DNA of 64,000 nt from positions 4,526,001 through 4,590,000 of the forward strand of contig CBDCGC010000003.1 in assembly GCA_965216585.1 (NCBI GenBank), written 5' to 3'. Within the stretch, counting starts at the first letter, position 1. Every line of letters begins with the position of its first letter. Source of the stretch: CADEER01 sp965216585. GTDB taxonomy: Bacteria > Desulfobacterota > Binatia > HRBIN30 > CADEER01. The position numbers and the translations under genes are program-made. The notes beneath the pieces were generated by a model, which was not told the origin of the DNA, searched no databases, and worked only from the letters and a program-made list of their open reading frames with translations. Positions 35,220-43,773 of this stretch are shown one piece after another.

Positions 35220-36776
35220 CTACGGGCGGTAGCCGTAGCGGCGCGGCCCGAGGTGGTTGTCGAGTAGGGGTTGCACGAGGTCGAGCCAGCGGCACAGTGC
35301 CGGGCGCGTTTGGCGTGGGTCGATGAGGTCGTGGACGGCAAACCCCTCGGCACGCGGAAAGGGCGTGGAAGCGGCTGCGACTTGTGCTTCCAGGGTTTTG
35401 CGCATTGCCTCCGGATCTTCCGCCGCTTCGATTTCTTTCTTGAAGGCGATGGCGACGCCTCCCTCGGCGGGGAGTGCGCCGGTTTCCGACGAGGGCCAGG
35501 CGAGAACGTGGGCAGAGCGGCCGAAGTGGGCGGCGGCGGCAACCCCGAAGGCGCGGCGCACGAGGACCGAGGCCCACGGGATCGACGCCTGCATGGTGGC
35601 GCATATTGCCGAGGTGCCGTAGCGAATGGTGCCGCTGCGCTCGGCTTCGGAGCCGATCATGAAACCGGGCTCGTCGACGAAGGAAATCACCGGCAGGTGG
35701 AAGGTGTCGCACATGGCGACGAAACGCGCGTACTTCTGCGCCCCGGTGGCGTCCATGGAGCCGGCGTTGAGGCGTGGGTCGTTGCCGAGCACGCCCACCG
35801 GTTGCCCGTGGAGACGCGCCAGCACCGTGATCTGCGATGGACCGAAGTTGGCGCCGACTTCGAAGAACGAGTCGCTATCGACGACGAGGCGAATGAGCCG
35901 GCGCATGTCGTAGGCTTGCCGGCGATCGCGCGGGACGATCGCGAGCAGCTCTTCCTCACAGCGCTCGACCGGATCGTCGCAGCGCCAGAGCGGAGCGAGT
36001 GAGTCGACGTTGGTCGGCAGGTAGGAGAGGAAGCGCCGCAGATGCAACAGCGCGTCGCGTTCGTCGTCGGCGATCCCGTCGACCGCGCCGCTGGCGGCTT
36101 GCGCTTCGACGCCGCCCAGTTCCTGCTTGGTCAGTTTTTCGCCGAGGGCGCGCTCGACGACGGCCGGGCCGGCGACCATGACTTGCGATGTCGACCGGCT
36201 CATCACCGCGTAGTGGGAGGCGGCCAGGCGCGCCGCCGGCAGGCCCGCGACTGGGCCCATCGCCGCTGAGGCCACCGGTGCGATAGTCAGTGCGTCGGCG
36301 ACGCTGGCAAAGCGGTGTGTTGCGTAGACGGGGTCGCCGGCTGCCGCTCTCCCTTTCTTGCTGGTGCCGCGCACGCTGCCGCCGCCGCCTTCGAGTAGAC
36401 GGATGAGCGGTAAGCGGTATTGGCAGGCCAAGGTCTCGGCATAGATGCTCTTGCGCAGGCCAGCCGGCGTCGGCGAGCCGCCGCGCTGGGTGAAGTCTTC
36501 GCCGCCGACGACGCATGGCCGGCCGTCGATGTCGGCGATGCCGAGCACGTAGTTTGCCGGTGTAAAGGTGTGCAGTGCACCGTTCTCGTCGAGCTCCGAA
36601 TGGCCGGCGATCGGTCCCTGTTCGCGCAGCGTACCCGGATCGACGAGCGCTTCGATACGCTCGCGCACGGTCAAGCGTCCCTTTTGGTGATGCAGGTCGA
36701 CGGCCTCGTCGCCGCCGAGCTTCAACGCCAGCGCGCGCCGCTTTTCGATTCCCTCGACTTCGCGTCTCCAGCTCAT
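35220..36776 (-). CDS. acyl-CoA carboxylase, carboxyltransferase (beta) subunit
   Basis: This 518-residue protein has the propionyl/methylcrotonyl-CoA carboxyltransferase fold. N-terminal KGRLTVRERIEALVDPGT is followed by GEDFTQRGGSPTPAGLRKSI. The oxyanion-forming glycine pairs are in LLEGGGGSVRG and GPVAGLPAARLA. In the C-terminal half NDPRLNAGSMDATGAQKYAR, DEPGFMIGSEAE and AEGGVAIAF match the second crotonase lobe. It transfers CO2 from biotin to an acyl-CoA. No biotin carboxylase or carrier gene is adjacent, so the partner is elsewhere. The start at 36776 matches the family; longer upstream readings overlap the divergent pgi promoter. Confidence 0.88.
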   Translation of the reverse strand: MSWRREVEGIEKRRALALKLGGDEAVDLHHQKGRLTVRERIEALVDPGTLREQGPIAGHSELDENGALHTFTPANYVLGIADIDGRPCVVGGEDFTQRGGSPTPAGLRKSIYAETLACQYRLPLIRLLEGGGGSVRGTSKKGRAAAGDPVYATHRFASVADALTIAPVASAAMGPVAGLPAARLAASHYAVMSRSTSQVMVAGPAVVERALGEKLTKQELGGVEAQAASGAVDGIADDERDALLHLRRFLSYLPTNVDSLAPLWRCDDPVERCEEELLAIVPRDRRQAYDMRRLIRLVVDSDSFFEVGANFGPSQITVLARLHGQPVGVLGNDPRLNAGSMDATGAQKYARFVAMCDTFHLPVISFVDEPGFMIGSEAERSGTIRYGTSAICATMQASIPWASVLVRRAFGVAAAAHFGRSAHVLAWPSSETGALPAEGGVAIAFKKEIEAAEDPEAMRKTLEAQVAAASTPFPRAEGFAVHDLIDPRQTRPALCRWLDLVQPLLDNHLGPRRYGYRP

Positions 36777-36872
36777 GTTGGATTCATAGCAGGGTTGCCC
36801 GGCTGGCCAATCCCTGTCGCGGCGGCCGGTCGTGTGCTGGGCAGGGCGGCAAATTTTGTCTACAAAGAGTCG

Positions 36873-38513
36873 ATGGTCGTCGCTCCGTCCAATCTCGTGC
36901 AGAGCGAGCCGTGGCAAGCTCTGCGCCGGCAGCGGGAGAGGTTCGAGGGGCTGAGCCTGCGCGATCTCTTCGCGCGAGACGATCGCGCCGCCGCGATGAG
37001 CGCCGAGGCGGCGGGAATCTTTCTCGACTATTCGAAGAATCTCGCCGACGCCGAGACGATGCGATCGTTGGTCGACCTCGCCGAAGCGCGCGACCTGCGC
37101 CGGCAGGTCGAGGCGATGTTCGGCGGCGCCGCGGTCAACACCAGCGAGCGGCGGGCGGCGCTGCACACCGCTCTGCGGGCGCCGCGCGGCTCGACGCTAC
37201 TCGTCGATGGGCGTGACGTCGTCGGCGACGTGCATGCGGTGTTGGATCAGATGGCGTCGATCGCCGAGCGCGTCCGCGCCGGGAAGTGGCTGGGCGCGAC
37301 CGGGCGACCGGTGCGCAACGTCGTCAGCATCGGCATCGGCGGCTCCGATCTCGGTCCCGCCATGGCCTGTCGCGCGCTGGCTGCGCAGGCCCATGCGGAG
37401 TTGTGCGTCCGTTTCGTTTCCAACGTCGACGGTGCCGACTTCACTCGCGCAACGCGTGATCTGGAGGCGAGTGAAACGCTGTTCATCGTCTGCTCGAAGA
37501 GCTTCTCGACGATCGAAACCCTGACCAATGCGCGCACCGCGCGCGAGTGGGTGAGGGCTGGGATCGGTGGCGCGGAGAAGCGCAGTGCTACGGACATCGC
37601 CAAGCACTTCGTCGCCGTATCGAGCGAGACGAATCGCGCCGTCGACTTCGGTATCGACCCGGGCCACGTGCTTGCCATGTGGGATTGGGTCGGCGGGCGT
37701 TACTCGTTTCCCTCCGCCGTCGGACTGTCGCTGATGATTGCCATCGGTGCCGAGGCGTTCGGTGAGCTTCTGCGCGGCATGCGCGCCATGGACGAGCACT
37801 TCCGCTCGGCACCGTTTGCCGAGAACCTTCCCGTCATCCTCGCTTTGCTGGGCATCTGGTACAACGAGTTCTTCGCCGCCCAATCGATTGCCATTCTGCC
37901 CTATGCGGACGAGCTGGCGGGATTCTGTGACTACCTGCAGCAGCTCGACATGGAGAGCAATGGCAAGCGCGTGCGCAGCGACGGCGCGGCGGTCGACACG
38001 CAGACGGCGCCGATCGTCTGGGGGCAGCCGGGAACCAACGGACAGCACGCCTTCTTTCAACTTCTGCACCAGGGCACCAAGATGGTGCCGTGCGACTTCA
38101 TCGGCTTTCTCGAGCCCAACCACGACCTGCGCGCGCACCACGACTTGCTGGTGGCAAACATGATCGCCCAGAGCCAGGCGCTGGCCTTCGGCAAGTCGGA
38201 AGACGAAGTGCGCGCCGGCGGTGTCGGCGAGGATCTCATCGCTCACCGGACGTTTCCCGGCAACCGCCCGAGCAATACGATCGTTGCCGAACGACTGACG
38301 CCGCACAGTCTCGGCGCGTTGATCGCGCTCTACGAGCACAAGGTGTTCGCGCAGGCGGCAATCTGGGGCATCAACCCCTTCGATCAGTGGGGGGTCGAGC
38401 TCGGCAAGGTGCTGGCGACGCGTATCGCCGGCGAGCTCGTGGAGGGCGGCGAGCTGACGCACGACAGCTCGACCAACCAGCTCATCGAACGCTACCGGCG
38501 CTCGCGCACCTGA
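36873..38513 (+). CDS. pgi: glucose-6-phosphate isomerase
   Basis: This 546-residue protein matches the usual 550. Signatures seen are VVSIGIGGSDLGPAMACRAL for the phosphate loop, ETLFIVCSKSFSTIETLTNA, and GGRYSFPSAVGLS. WGQPGTNGQHAFFQLLHQGT carries the catalytic Glu-region and ring-opening His, and the C-terminal signature is INPFDQWGVELGK with the catalytic Lys. It interconverts glucose-6-phosphate and fructose-6-phosphate. The start at 36873 matches the E. coli length; longer upstream frames cross the carboxylase gene. It is divergent from the carboxyltransferase with a 96-base promoter gap. Confidence 0.97.
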   Translation: MVVAPSNLVQSEPWQALRRQRERFEGLSLRDLFARDDRAAAMSAEAAGIFLDYSKNLADAETMRSLVDLAEARDLRRQVEAMFGGAAVNTSERRAALHTALRAPRGSTLLVDGRDVVGDVHAVLDQMASIAERVRAGKWLGATGRPVRNVVSIGIGGSDLGPAMACRALAAQAHAELCVRFVSNVDGADFTRATRDLEASETLFIVCSKSFSTIETLTNARTAREWVRAGIGGAEKRSATDIAKHFVAVSSETNRAVDFGIDPGHVLAMWDWVGGRYSFPSAVGLSLMIAIGAEAFGELLRGMRAMDEHFRSAPFAENLPVILALLGIWYNEFFAAQSIAILPYADELAGFCDYLQQLDMESNGKRVRSDGAAVDTQTAPIVWGQPGTNGQHAFFQLLHQGTKMVPCDFIGFLEPNHDLRAHHDLLVANMIAQSQALAFGKSEDEVRAGGVGEDLIAHRTFPGNRPSNTIVAERLTPHSLGALIALYEHKVFAQAAIWGINPFDQWGVELGKVLATRIAGELVEGGELTHDSSTNQLIERYRRSRT

Positions 38514-38519
38514 CGGCAA

Positions 38520-39584
38520 TCAAGAGGCGCCGCGCAGGTATTTGTTCTCCGATTGCTCGGCGATTTGCATGGCTCGTTCGGCCAGTGGCTCGGCCGCCCG
38601 CATCGTGTCTTTGAAGTCATCTCCGAGGGTCTTGCCTTGCAGGAAACGGGCGTAGATGCCCTCGCTGATGATGGCGAGCTTGTAGAGGGCGAGCACCTGG
38701 TAGAAATCGACGGCGCCGACGTCGCGGCCGCTGCGCCGGCCGTATCCTTCGATCAGTTCGGAGCGGCGCAGGAATCCGTCGAGGGCGGTGTAGGTCGATG
38801 CGGTTCCGACGCTGGTTGTGGAGAAGTCGTCGTCGGGATCGACCCAGTAGATCAGGCAGTAGCCGAGATCGGCCAGCGGATCGCCGAGCGTCGACATCTC
38901 CCAGTCGAAGACGGCGATCACCCGGCCCGCATCGCCGGGGTCGAGCGCCATGTTGCCGAGGCGGTAGTCGCCGTGGACGATGGTCGGCGGCGGCGAGGTG
39001 GGCAGCGCTCGCTGCAAGCGCGGGATGAGCGCTTCGATCTCCGCCAGCTCTGCCGTTTTCGAGCGCTCCCACTGCTGGGACCAGCGGCGCACCTGGCGTT
39101 CCAGGTATCCGTCGGGCCGGCCGAAGTCGCTGAGGCCGACGGCGTCGAAGTCGACGGCGTGCAGCTCGACCAGGGTATCGATCAACACCTCCGACATGCG
39201 CCGGCGCTGCTCGGCGGTGGTGGCGTAGCCGGCCGGCAGCTCGTTGAGCAGGACGACGCCGGGAGTGTACTCCATCACGTAGAAGGGCATCTCGTTGACG
39301 GCCTTGTCTTCGCACAAGGCGATCGTGCGTGGCACCGGCACAGCGGAATCTTTGAGGGCGGTGAGGACGCGATACTCGCGCGCCATGTCGTGTGCCGTCG
39401 GCAACACGTGGCCGAGGGGCGGCCGGCGCAGCACCCATTCCCTGTCGCCGCCGCGCACCCGGTAGGTGACGTTCGACTTGCCACCGGAAATCAGATCGAA
39501 CGAGAGTGCGCACTCGCCGCCTGGCACATTGTCGCGGAAGAAGCGCGAGACGTTGGCGTAGTGGACACCGGCGACGTCGTTCAT
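38520..39584 (-). CDS. aminoglycoside-phosphotransferase-like kinase (ACAD10-type) associated with acyl-CoA metabolism
   Basis: This 354-residue protein has the APH/kinase fold: LISGGKSNVTYRV (nucleotide loop), EYRVLTAL, PFYVMEYTPGVVL (hinge), the catalytic loop IVHGDYRLGNMALDP with Asp and Asn, and AVFDWEMSTLGDPLADLG with the metal Asp. The closest-known group is the N-terminal-kinase-like family next to acyl-CoA dehydrogenases, where human ACAD10/11 phosphorylate 4-hydroxyacyl-CoAs for catabolism. Here it converges with pgi and lies head-to-head with a BKACE gene. True antibiotic resistance is unlikely. The start at 39584 gives the conserved N-terminus. Confidence 0.85.
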   Translation of the reverse strand: MNDVAGVHYANVSRFFRDNVPGGECALSFDLISGGKSNVTYRVRGGDREWVLRRPPLGHVLPTAHDMAREYRVLTALKDSAVPVPRTIALCEDKAVNEMPFYVMEYTPGVVLLNELPAGYATTAEQRRRMSEVLIDTLVELHAVDFDAVGLSDFGRPDGYLERQVRRWSQQWERSKTAELAEIEALIPRLQRALPTSPPPTIVHGDYRLGNMALDPGDAGRVIAVFDWEMSTLGDPLADLGYCLIYWVDPDDDFSTTSVGTASTYTALDGFLRRSELIEGYGRRSGRDVGAVDFYQVLALYKLAIISEGIYARFLQGKTLGDDFKDTMRAAEPLAERAMQIAEQSENKYLRGAS

Positions 39585-39752
39585 CGGCGAAAAGTGGCAC
39601 GCCCACTCGATCGCGGCAAGCACGGTTGGCTCGAGGCGGCGGCCCGCCGCTTTTGAGTTGACTATGGTGCTCCCATTTTGTCTGGTGGCGGTTCTCGGCG
39701 ACCGGTTTTCGCGCCGAGTGGGCAAGCAGCTACGATTCGCGAGTCGCCAGCC

Positions 39753-40646
39753 ATGACCCCTCTCATCATCGAAGCGGCCATCAATGGAGTGACCAGCAAG
39801 GCGCAGAACGCCAACGTACCGGTCGAGCCCGGCGAGATTGCTGCCGACGCGCTGAGCTGCCTGGCCGCCGGTGCGGCGATCGTGCACAACCACACCGACG
39901 ACCCAGTGGCGGCGGCGGAAGAAATCGCGGCGCGGCAGTTGGCTGGCTGGGAAGCGGTCTTTGCCGAGCGACCCGATGCCATCCTCTATCCGACAGCGGG
40001 TTTCGCCGGCGACACCGAGGCGCGCTTTGCGCACGTGCCGATTCTCGCCGCCGCGTGTCCGATGCGCATGTCGGTCTTCGATCCGGGTTCGGTCAATTTG
40101 GGCGATCTGGACGCCGACGGAGTTCCCGGCGGGGCTTTCGACTTCGTCTATCAGAACACCTTCGCCGACATCCGCCACCAGGCCGAGCTCTGCGCCGCGC
40201 ACCGGCTGGGGCCCAGCGTTTCGATCTTCGAACCGGGATTTCTGCGCTGTGCGCTCGCCTACCACCGGGCCGGGCGGCTGCCGGCGGGTGCCTTCATCAA
40301 GCTCTATTTCGGCGGCAGCGCCGACTATCTGTCAGACGGTGGCGGTGGCGTCGGCTTTGGCCTGCCGCCGACGCCGGCGGCGCTGGCTGTTTACCGGGAA
40401 ATGCTCGGCGACTGCGATCTGCCCTGGGCGGTGGCGGTCCTCGGTGGAGATGTGGTTGAATCTGGCCTGGCGAAATTGGCGATCGAAACGGGCGGCCATG
40501 TCAGGGTCGGGCTCGAGGACTATGCAGGGCGGCGCACACCGGCCAACGGGGAGCTGGTCGAAGAGGTGGTTGACCTGGCCGCGAGGGCGGGCAGGGACAT
40601 AGCGACGTGTAAACAAGCAGCCGAGATCCTCGCACTGTCGAGGTGA
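39753..40646 (+). CDS. BKACE-family beta-keto acid cleavage enzyme (DUF849)
   Basis: This 297-residue TIM-barrel protein starts TPLIIEAAINGVTSKAQNAN, followed by ALSCLAAGAAIVHNHTDD. The H-x-H pair and later acidic residue bind zinc in BKACE enzymes, which condense a beta-keto acid with acetyl-CoA and release acetoacetate plus an acyl-CoA. AVLGGDVVESGLAKLAIETG and GHVRVGLEDYAG near the C-terminus are the family's terminal motifs. The substrate differs by subgroup (3-keto-5-aminohexanoate, dehydrocarnitine and others) and cannot be fixed here. It is divergent from the kinase at 38520, suggesting a shared catabolic role. Confidence 0.88.
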   Translation: MTPLIIEAAINGVTSKAQNANVPVEPGEIAADALSCLAAGAAIVHNHTDDPVAAAEEIAARQLAGWEAVFAERPDAILYPTAGFAGDTEARFAHVPILAAACPMRMSVFDPGSVNLGDLDADGVPGGAFDFVYQNTFADIRHQAELCAAHRLGPSVSIFEPGFLRCALAYHRAGRLPAGAFIKLYFGGSADYLSDGGGGVGFGLPPTPAALAVYREMLGDCDLPWAVAVLGGDVVESGLAKLAIETGGHVRVGLEDYAGRRTPANGELVEEVVDLAARAGRDIATCKQAAEILALSR

Positions 40647-40679
40647 GCTGCGATTTGAACCATAAGGGAGAGTAGAGGG

Positions 40680-42725
40680 ATGTGGCGTAGCGCGCGAACG
40701 TTGGGAACGGTTTTGCTCTTGATCGGTGCGACGGCCTCGTGGAGCCTGGCTCAGGTCGAGGTCGATTTACTCGGGTTTCCGACAACCAACGGCTCACTGC
40801 GGCGGGTGTTGGGTTCGGCCGGCCGCGGCGCCGAGGGTGTGCCGGTGGCGGGAGGGCTGGACTGTGACGGTGACGGCCACGGCGATACGGCGTTGGCGGC
40901 GATGCAGGCGGATCCACTGAGCCGCACTGATGCGGGCGACGTGTACCTGATCTTCGGCGACGGGACGATCAGCGGCTCACTGGACACGGCGGTCGTCCAG
41001 GAAGACATCCTCAGGTTCGCCGGCGCGGCGGCTTCGGAGCACGCCGGTAGTGAAATCTGGATGGACGACGTCACGGGCGATGGACTCGGCGATCTGCTGA
41101 TTGCGCGTCAGGACCACAGCCCGATGGGCCGGCCGGGCGCCGGGGCGCTGACCATCGTCGTTGGTGGTTCGGCGCTGCGCGACTACGCCGAGACGCTGCT
41201 GGCATTCGATCTCGGCACTCCGCCGGCAACGGTGTCGGTGACGACGATCATCGGAGCCAACAGCGGCGACCGCCTGGGCATCTGGATGCGCACCGGAGAC
41301 GTGACCGGCGATGGCGTCGCCGACGTCGTCGTCGGTGCCGATCAGCAGGCAAACGGCGCCGAAACCCATGCCGGAAACGTCTACCTCATTCGCGGCGGCG
41401 CTCACCTGGCGGCGACGCAAACCATCGACCTCGCGTCTTTCGGCAGCACGGCGCTGGCCGGCAACCTGTTGCGTATCACGCCGCCGGGATCGTCGGCCGA
41501 GCACCACTTCGGCGGCACCGTGCAGATCGCCGATCTCGACGGCAACGACCGCGGCGAGGTGCTCATCGCCACCGCGCTCAATCGCGCCGGCGCCGCCCTG
41601 GCGCCGCTCGGCCAGTCACCGGGCCACGGTACGGGCGGCTCGACCAACGGCAGTGTCTACATCGTTTGGGATGACAACATTCCGGCGGCGCCGTGGACGG
41701 CCGGGCTCAGCCTGGATGCGTCGGCGCTCAGCGGCACGCGCTCGCTGATTCACGGCGGTGTCAAGAACATTTCCTTCGGCGAAGAGATGCTCGGCGGTCT
41801 GGATTTCGACGGCGACGGCAATGCCGATCTCTTCGTCGGCGATCTGGCGGGCGACGACACGTCGATGCGCCCGTTTTCCGGTATCGGCTACGTCATCTAC
41901 AACGTCGCGACGCTGAAGGGGCTGACCTTCGGTCTCGACACGCCGCCGATGGGGTTGGTGATGTCGAAATTCGCCGGCGCCGCCGCCTCCGACATCGCTG
42001 GTGACACGGCGGCGCAAGGTGATTTCGACGGCGACGGCAACGCCGACCTCGCCTTCTCGGCGCCACACGGTTCGCCGCTGGGTCGCACCCGCGCCGGCAT
42101 CGTGTATGTGCTCTTCGGCCAAAGCGGCGTCTGGCCGGCGTCGATCGATCTGGCCGGCCCGCTGCCGCCGGCGATGTCTTCCCTGCGCATGGCCCAGCTC
42201 TTTGGCGCCAATGGAGCGATGACCGGAGATGCCGGTGACACCCTGTCGTACAGTGCGGCGGCGGGCGACATCGACGGCGACGGGCGCGACGATTTGATCA
42301 CCAACGAAATGCTCGGCAACGGCAGCAGCGCCGTCGACGTCGGCAACCTGATCGTCGTCAACGGTTTGCGCTTCAACCAGGTGTGCGGGTTGGACGTCGA
42401 CATGAACGGTGTCGTCGCGGCGGCCACCGACGGCGTGTACATCTTCCGTCGCTTGTTGTCCTTGGCCACGGTCGTACCGGCGACGTTCCGCGCCCTGGAT
42501 TCGACCATACCTTCTGATGACGTGGTTGGCGGCAACGTCGATACATTGGGCAACCAGCTCGATGTCGATGGTGATGGCAACGTCGCCGCGCCTACCGACG
42601 CTGTCTACATTTTCCGCCACCTGTTGGGGTTGGCGACGATCGTGCCGGCGAGCTTTCGCGCCATCGATCCGACGATTCCGGCCGACGCCGTCATCGCCGC
42701 CAACATCGACGCGATCTGTCCATAG
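40680..42725 (+). CDS. secreted FG-GAP (integrin-alpha-like) protein with C-terminal dockerin-like repeats
   Basis: This 681-residue protein has a signal peptide MWRSARTLGTVLLLIGATA, cleaved near WSLAQ. Integrin-alpha-type FG-GAP repeats run through most of the protein, with Ca loops such as DCDGDGHGDTALAA, DVTGDGLGDLLIAR and DFDGDGNADLFVGD; the YLIFGDG-like strands between them are typical. The last 110 residues hold two Ca-binding repeats (DVDMNGVVAAATDGVYIFRR and DVDGDGNVAAPTDAVYIFRH), each followed by a nearly identical VPATFRA/VPASFRA segment, a recent internal duplication. It is a probable surface ligand-binding protein. AGGGAGAGTAGAGGG precedes the ATG. Confidence 0.82.
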   Translation: MWRSARTLGTVLLLIGATASWSLAQVEVDLLGFPTTNGSLRRVLGSAGRGAEGVPVAGGLDCDGDGHGDTALAAMQADPLSRTDAGDVYLIFGDGTISGSLDTAVVQEDILRFAGAAASEHAGSEIWMDDVTGDGLGDLLIARQDHSPMGRPGAGALTIVVGGSALRDYAETLLAFDLGTPPATVSVTTIIGANSGDRLGIWMRTGDVTGDGVADVVVGADQQANGAETHAGNVYLIRGGAHLAATQTIDLASFGSTALAGNLLRITPPGSSAEHHFGGTVQIADLDGNDRGEVLIATALNRAGAALAPLGQSPGHGTGGSTNGSVYIVWDDNIPAAPWTAGLSLDASALSGTRSLIHGGVKNISFGEEMLGGLDFDGDGNADLFVGDLAGDDTSMRPFSGIGYVIYNVATLKGLTFGLDTPPMGLVMSKFAGAAASDIAGDTAAQGDFDGDGNADLAFSAPHGSPLGRTRAGIVYVLFGQSGVWPASIDLAGPLPPAMSSLRMAQLFGANGAMTGDAGDTLSYSAAAGDIDGDGRDDLITNEMLGNGSSAVDVGNLIVVNGLRFNQVCGLDVDMNGVVAAATDGVYIFRRLLSLATVVPATFRALDSTIPSDDVVGGNVDTLGNQLDVDGDGNVAAPTDAVYIFRHLLGLATIVPASFRAIDPTIPADAVIAANIDAICP

Positions 42726-42740
42726 TCGAAAGGGGAAGCC

Positions 42741-43238
42741 ATGGCCGCAGCCGGCAATGCGACGACGCTGAACCACGTCGCCTATCTGACGGAAGATTCC
42801 GCGGCGACGGCGAAGTTCTACACTGAAGTCCTCGGTTTCCCCCTCGTCGGCGCCGTTCGCAACGACTACGACCCCGAGGCCGATCTGCATCGACCGAGCT
42901 TGCACACCTTCTTCTCGATGGGCAGCGGCGAAGTGATCGCCTTCTTCGAGATCGACGGCGTCGCCATTCCGCCGAAAGACCCGGTGCCGACGTGGGCGCG
43001 TCACTTTGCGATGAACGTTTCTTCCCGCGAAGAGCTGCTGGCCTGGCGCCAGAGGTTGATCGATCACGATGTCCGGGTGACGGACGTCGTCGATCACGAC
43101 GGTGTTTGGTACTCGATCTACTTCCTCGACCCCAATCAGGTACTGCTCGAGTTCACCTACCAGTCGCGCGAGCTCACCGCCGATGACGCTGCCAAGGCGG
43201 AGCGAATGCTGGCCGATTGGAACGCTGGCAAGCGGTAG
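42741..43238 (+). CDS. VOC-superfamily (glyoxalase/extradiol-dioxygenase-like) protein
   Basis: This 165-residue single-unit VOC protein has TLNHVAYLTEDSAATAKFYT with the first metal His, EVLGFPLV, FFSMGSGEVIAFFEID with the mid Glu, RHFAMNVSS with the second His, and YFLDPNQVLLEFTYQSRE with the final Glu. The H-E-H-E set of a metal-dependent glyoxalase or dioxygenase is therefore present. A dimer or paired domain is needed for a full site. The substrate is unknown. It follows the FG-GAP gene after 15 bases with AGGGGAAG upstream. Confidence 0.8.
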   Translation: MAAAGNATTLNHVAYLTEDSAATAKFYTEVLGFPLVGAVRNDYDPEADLHRPSLHTFFSMGSGEVIAFFEIDGVAIPPKDPVPTWARHFAMNVSSREELLAWRQRLIDHDVRVTDVVDHDGVWYSIYFLDPNQVLLEFTYQSRELTADDAAKAERMLADWNAGKR

Positions 43239-43256
43239 CTACCACCTCGTCGAGCC

Positions 43257-43532
43257 ATGATCGAAGTGACCAGGAAGGAAGGGAGTGACCCTATCGCGGT
43301 GGACGTCGTCGTGCGTGTCGGCAAGGGCGCCACCCGTCACGCCGTTACGGTCGAGCCGGAGACGGTCGGCGCGCTGGCCGCCGGTCGCGATGTGGAAGAG
43401 CTGGTGCGCGCGTCGTTTGAGTTTCTCCTCGAGCGCGAGCCCAAGGAGGCGATCATGTCGCGCTTCGAGCTGAGCGTGATCGGTCGCTACTTTCCCGAGT
43501 ACGAGGAGGAGATTGGCAACTACTTGCGCTGA
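43257..43532 (+). CDS. small conserved-looking hypothetical protein
   Basis: This 91-residue acidic protein starts MIEVTRKEGSDPIAVDVVVR. A VEELVRASFEFLLEREPKEAI helix suggests an alpha/beta fold, and IGRYFPEYEEEIGNYLR ends it. Codon use and composition match neighbouring genes. It is close behind the VOC gene (18 bases) and probably co-transcribed. I recognise no family. A long hairpin begins seven bases after its stop. Confidence 0.6.
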   Translation: MIEVTRKEGSDPIAVDVVVRVGKGATRHAVTVEPETVGALAAGRDVEELVRASFEFLLEREPKEAIMSRFELSVIGRYFPEYEEEIGNYLR

Positions 43533-43538
43533 GGTGAG

Positions 43539-43636
43539 CCACCGGGACAGGGAGGCGCGGAGAGGCGGACGCGTTTCCGCGTATCGTCGAAGGGGCCGAC
43601 ATGCGGAGCCCTCTCCGCGCCTCCCTGTCCCGGTGG
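43539..43636. repeat. 27-bp perfect inverted repeat with 44-base spacer
   Basis: The left arm (43539-43565, CCACCGGGACAGGGAGGCGC...) and the right arm (43610-43636) are perfect reverse complements over 27 bases. The structure lies between convergent genes and has no T-run. It is too long for an ordinary terminator and could be a miniature inverted-repeat element, a bidirectional terminator, or the remnant of an IS. No clean target duplication flanks it. Confidence 0.85.
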
Positions 43637-43694
43637 AGGTTGAGCTCGCCATTGTCAGGGGCCCCGCACTGCGCGCACGCGCAGGGTTGTCAGA

Positions 43695-43732
43695 GATACG
43701 CTCCCGTACGCTGCGCTCCGATGAGCTCGCCG
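43695..43732 (-). repeat. isolated copy of the dispersed repeat found at 58446-58680
   Basis: Read on the minus strand it contains CGGCGAGCTCATCGGAGCGC, then AGCGT and ACGGGAGCGTATC, matching most of the core of the tandem repeat beside the SRP RNA gene. It is therefore a member of a dispersed repeat family. Confidence 0.6.
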
Positions 43733-43773
43733 AACGAGCAAAGCTCGTCCGGCTCTTGGACTCCTCCCCATTT

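Noticed and set aside
38520..39584. Antibiotic resistance by aminoglycoside phosphotransferase
   Set aside because: The protein belongs to the acyl-CoA-associated kinase group and lies beside a BKACE gene. The APH fold alone does not indicate resistance.
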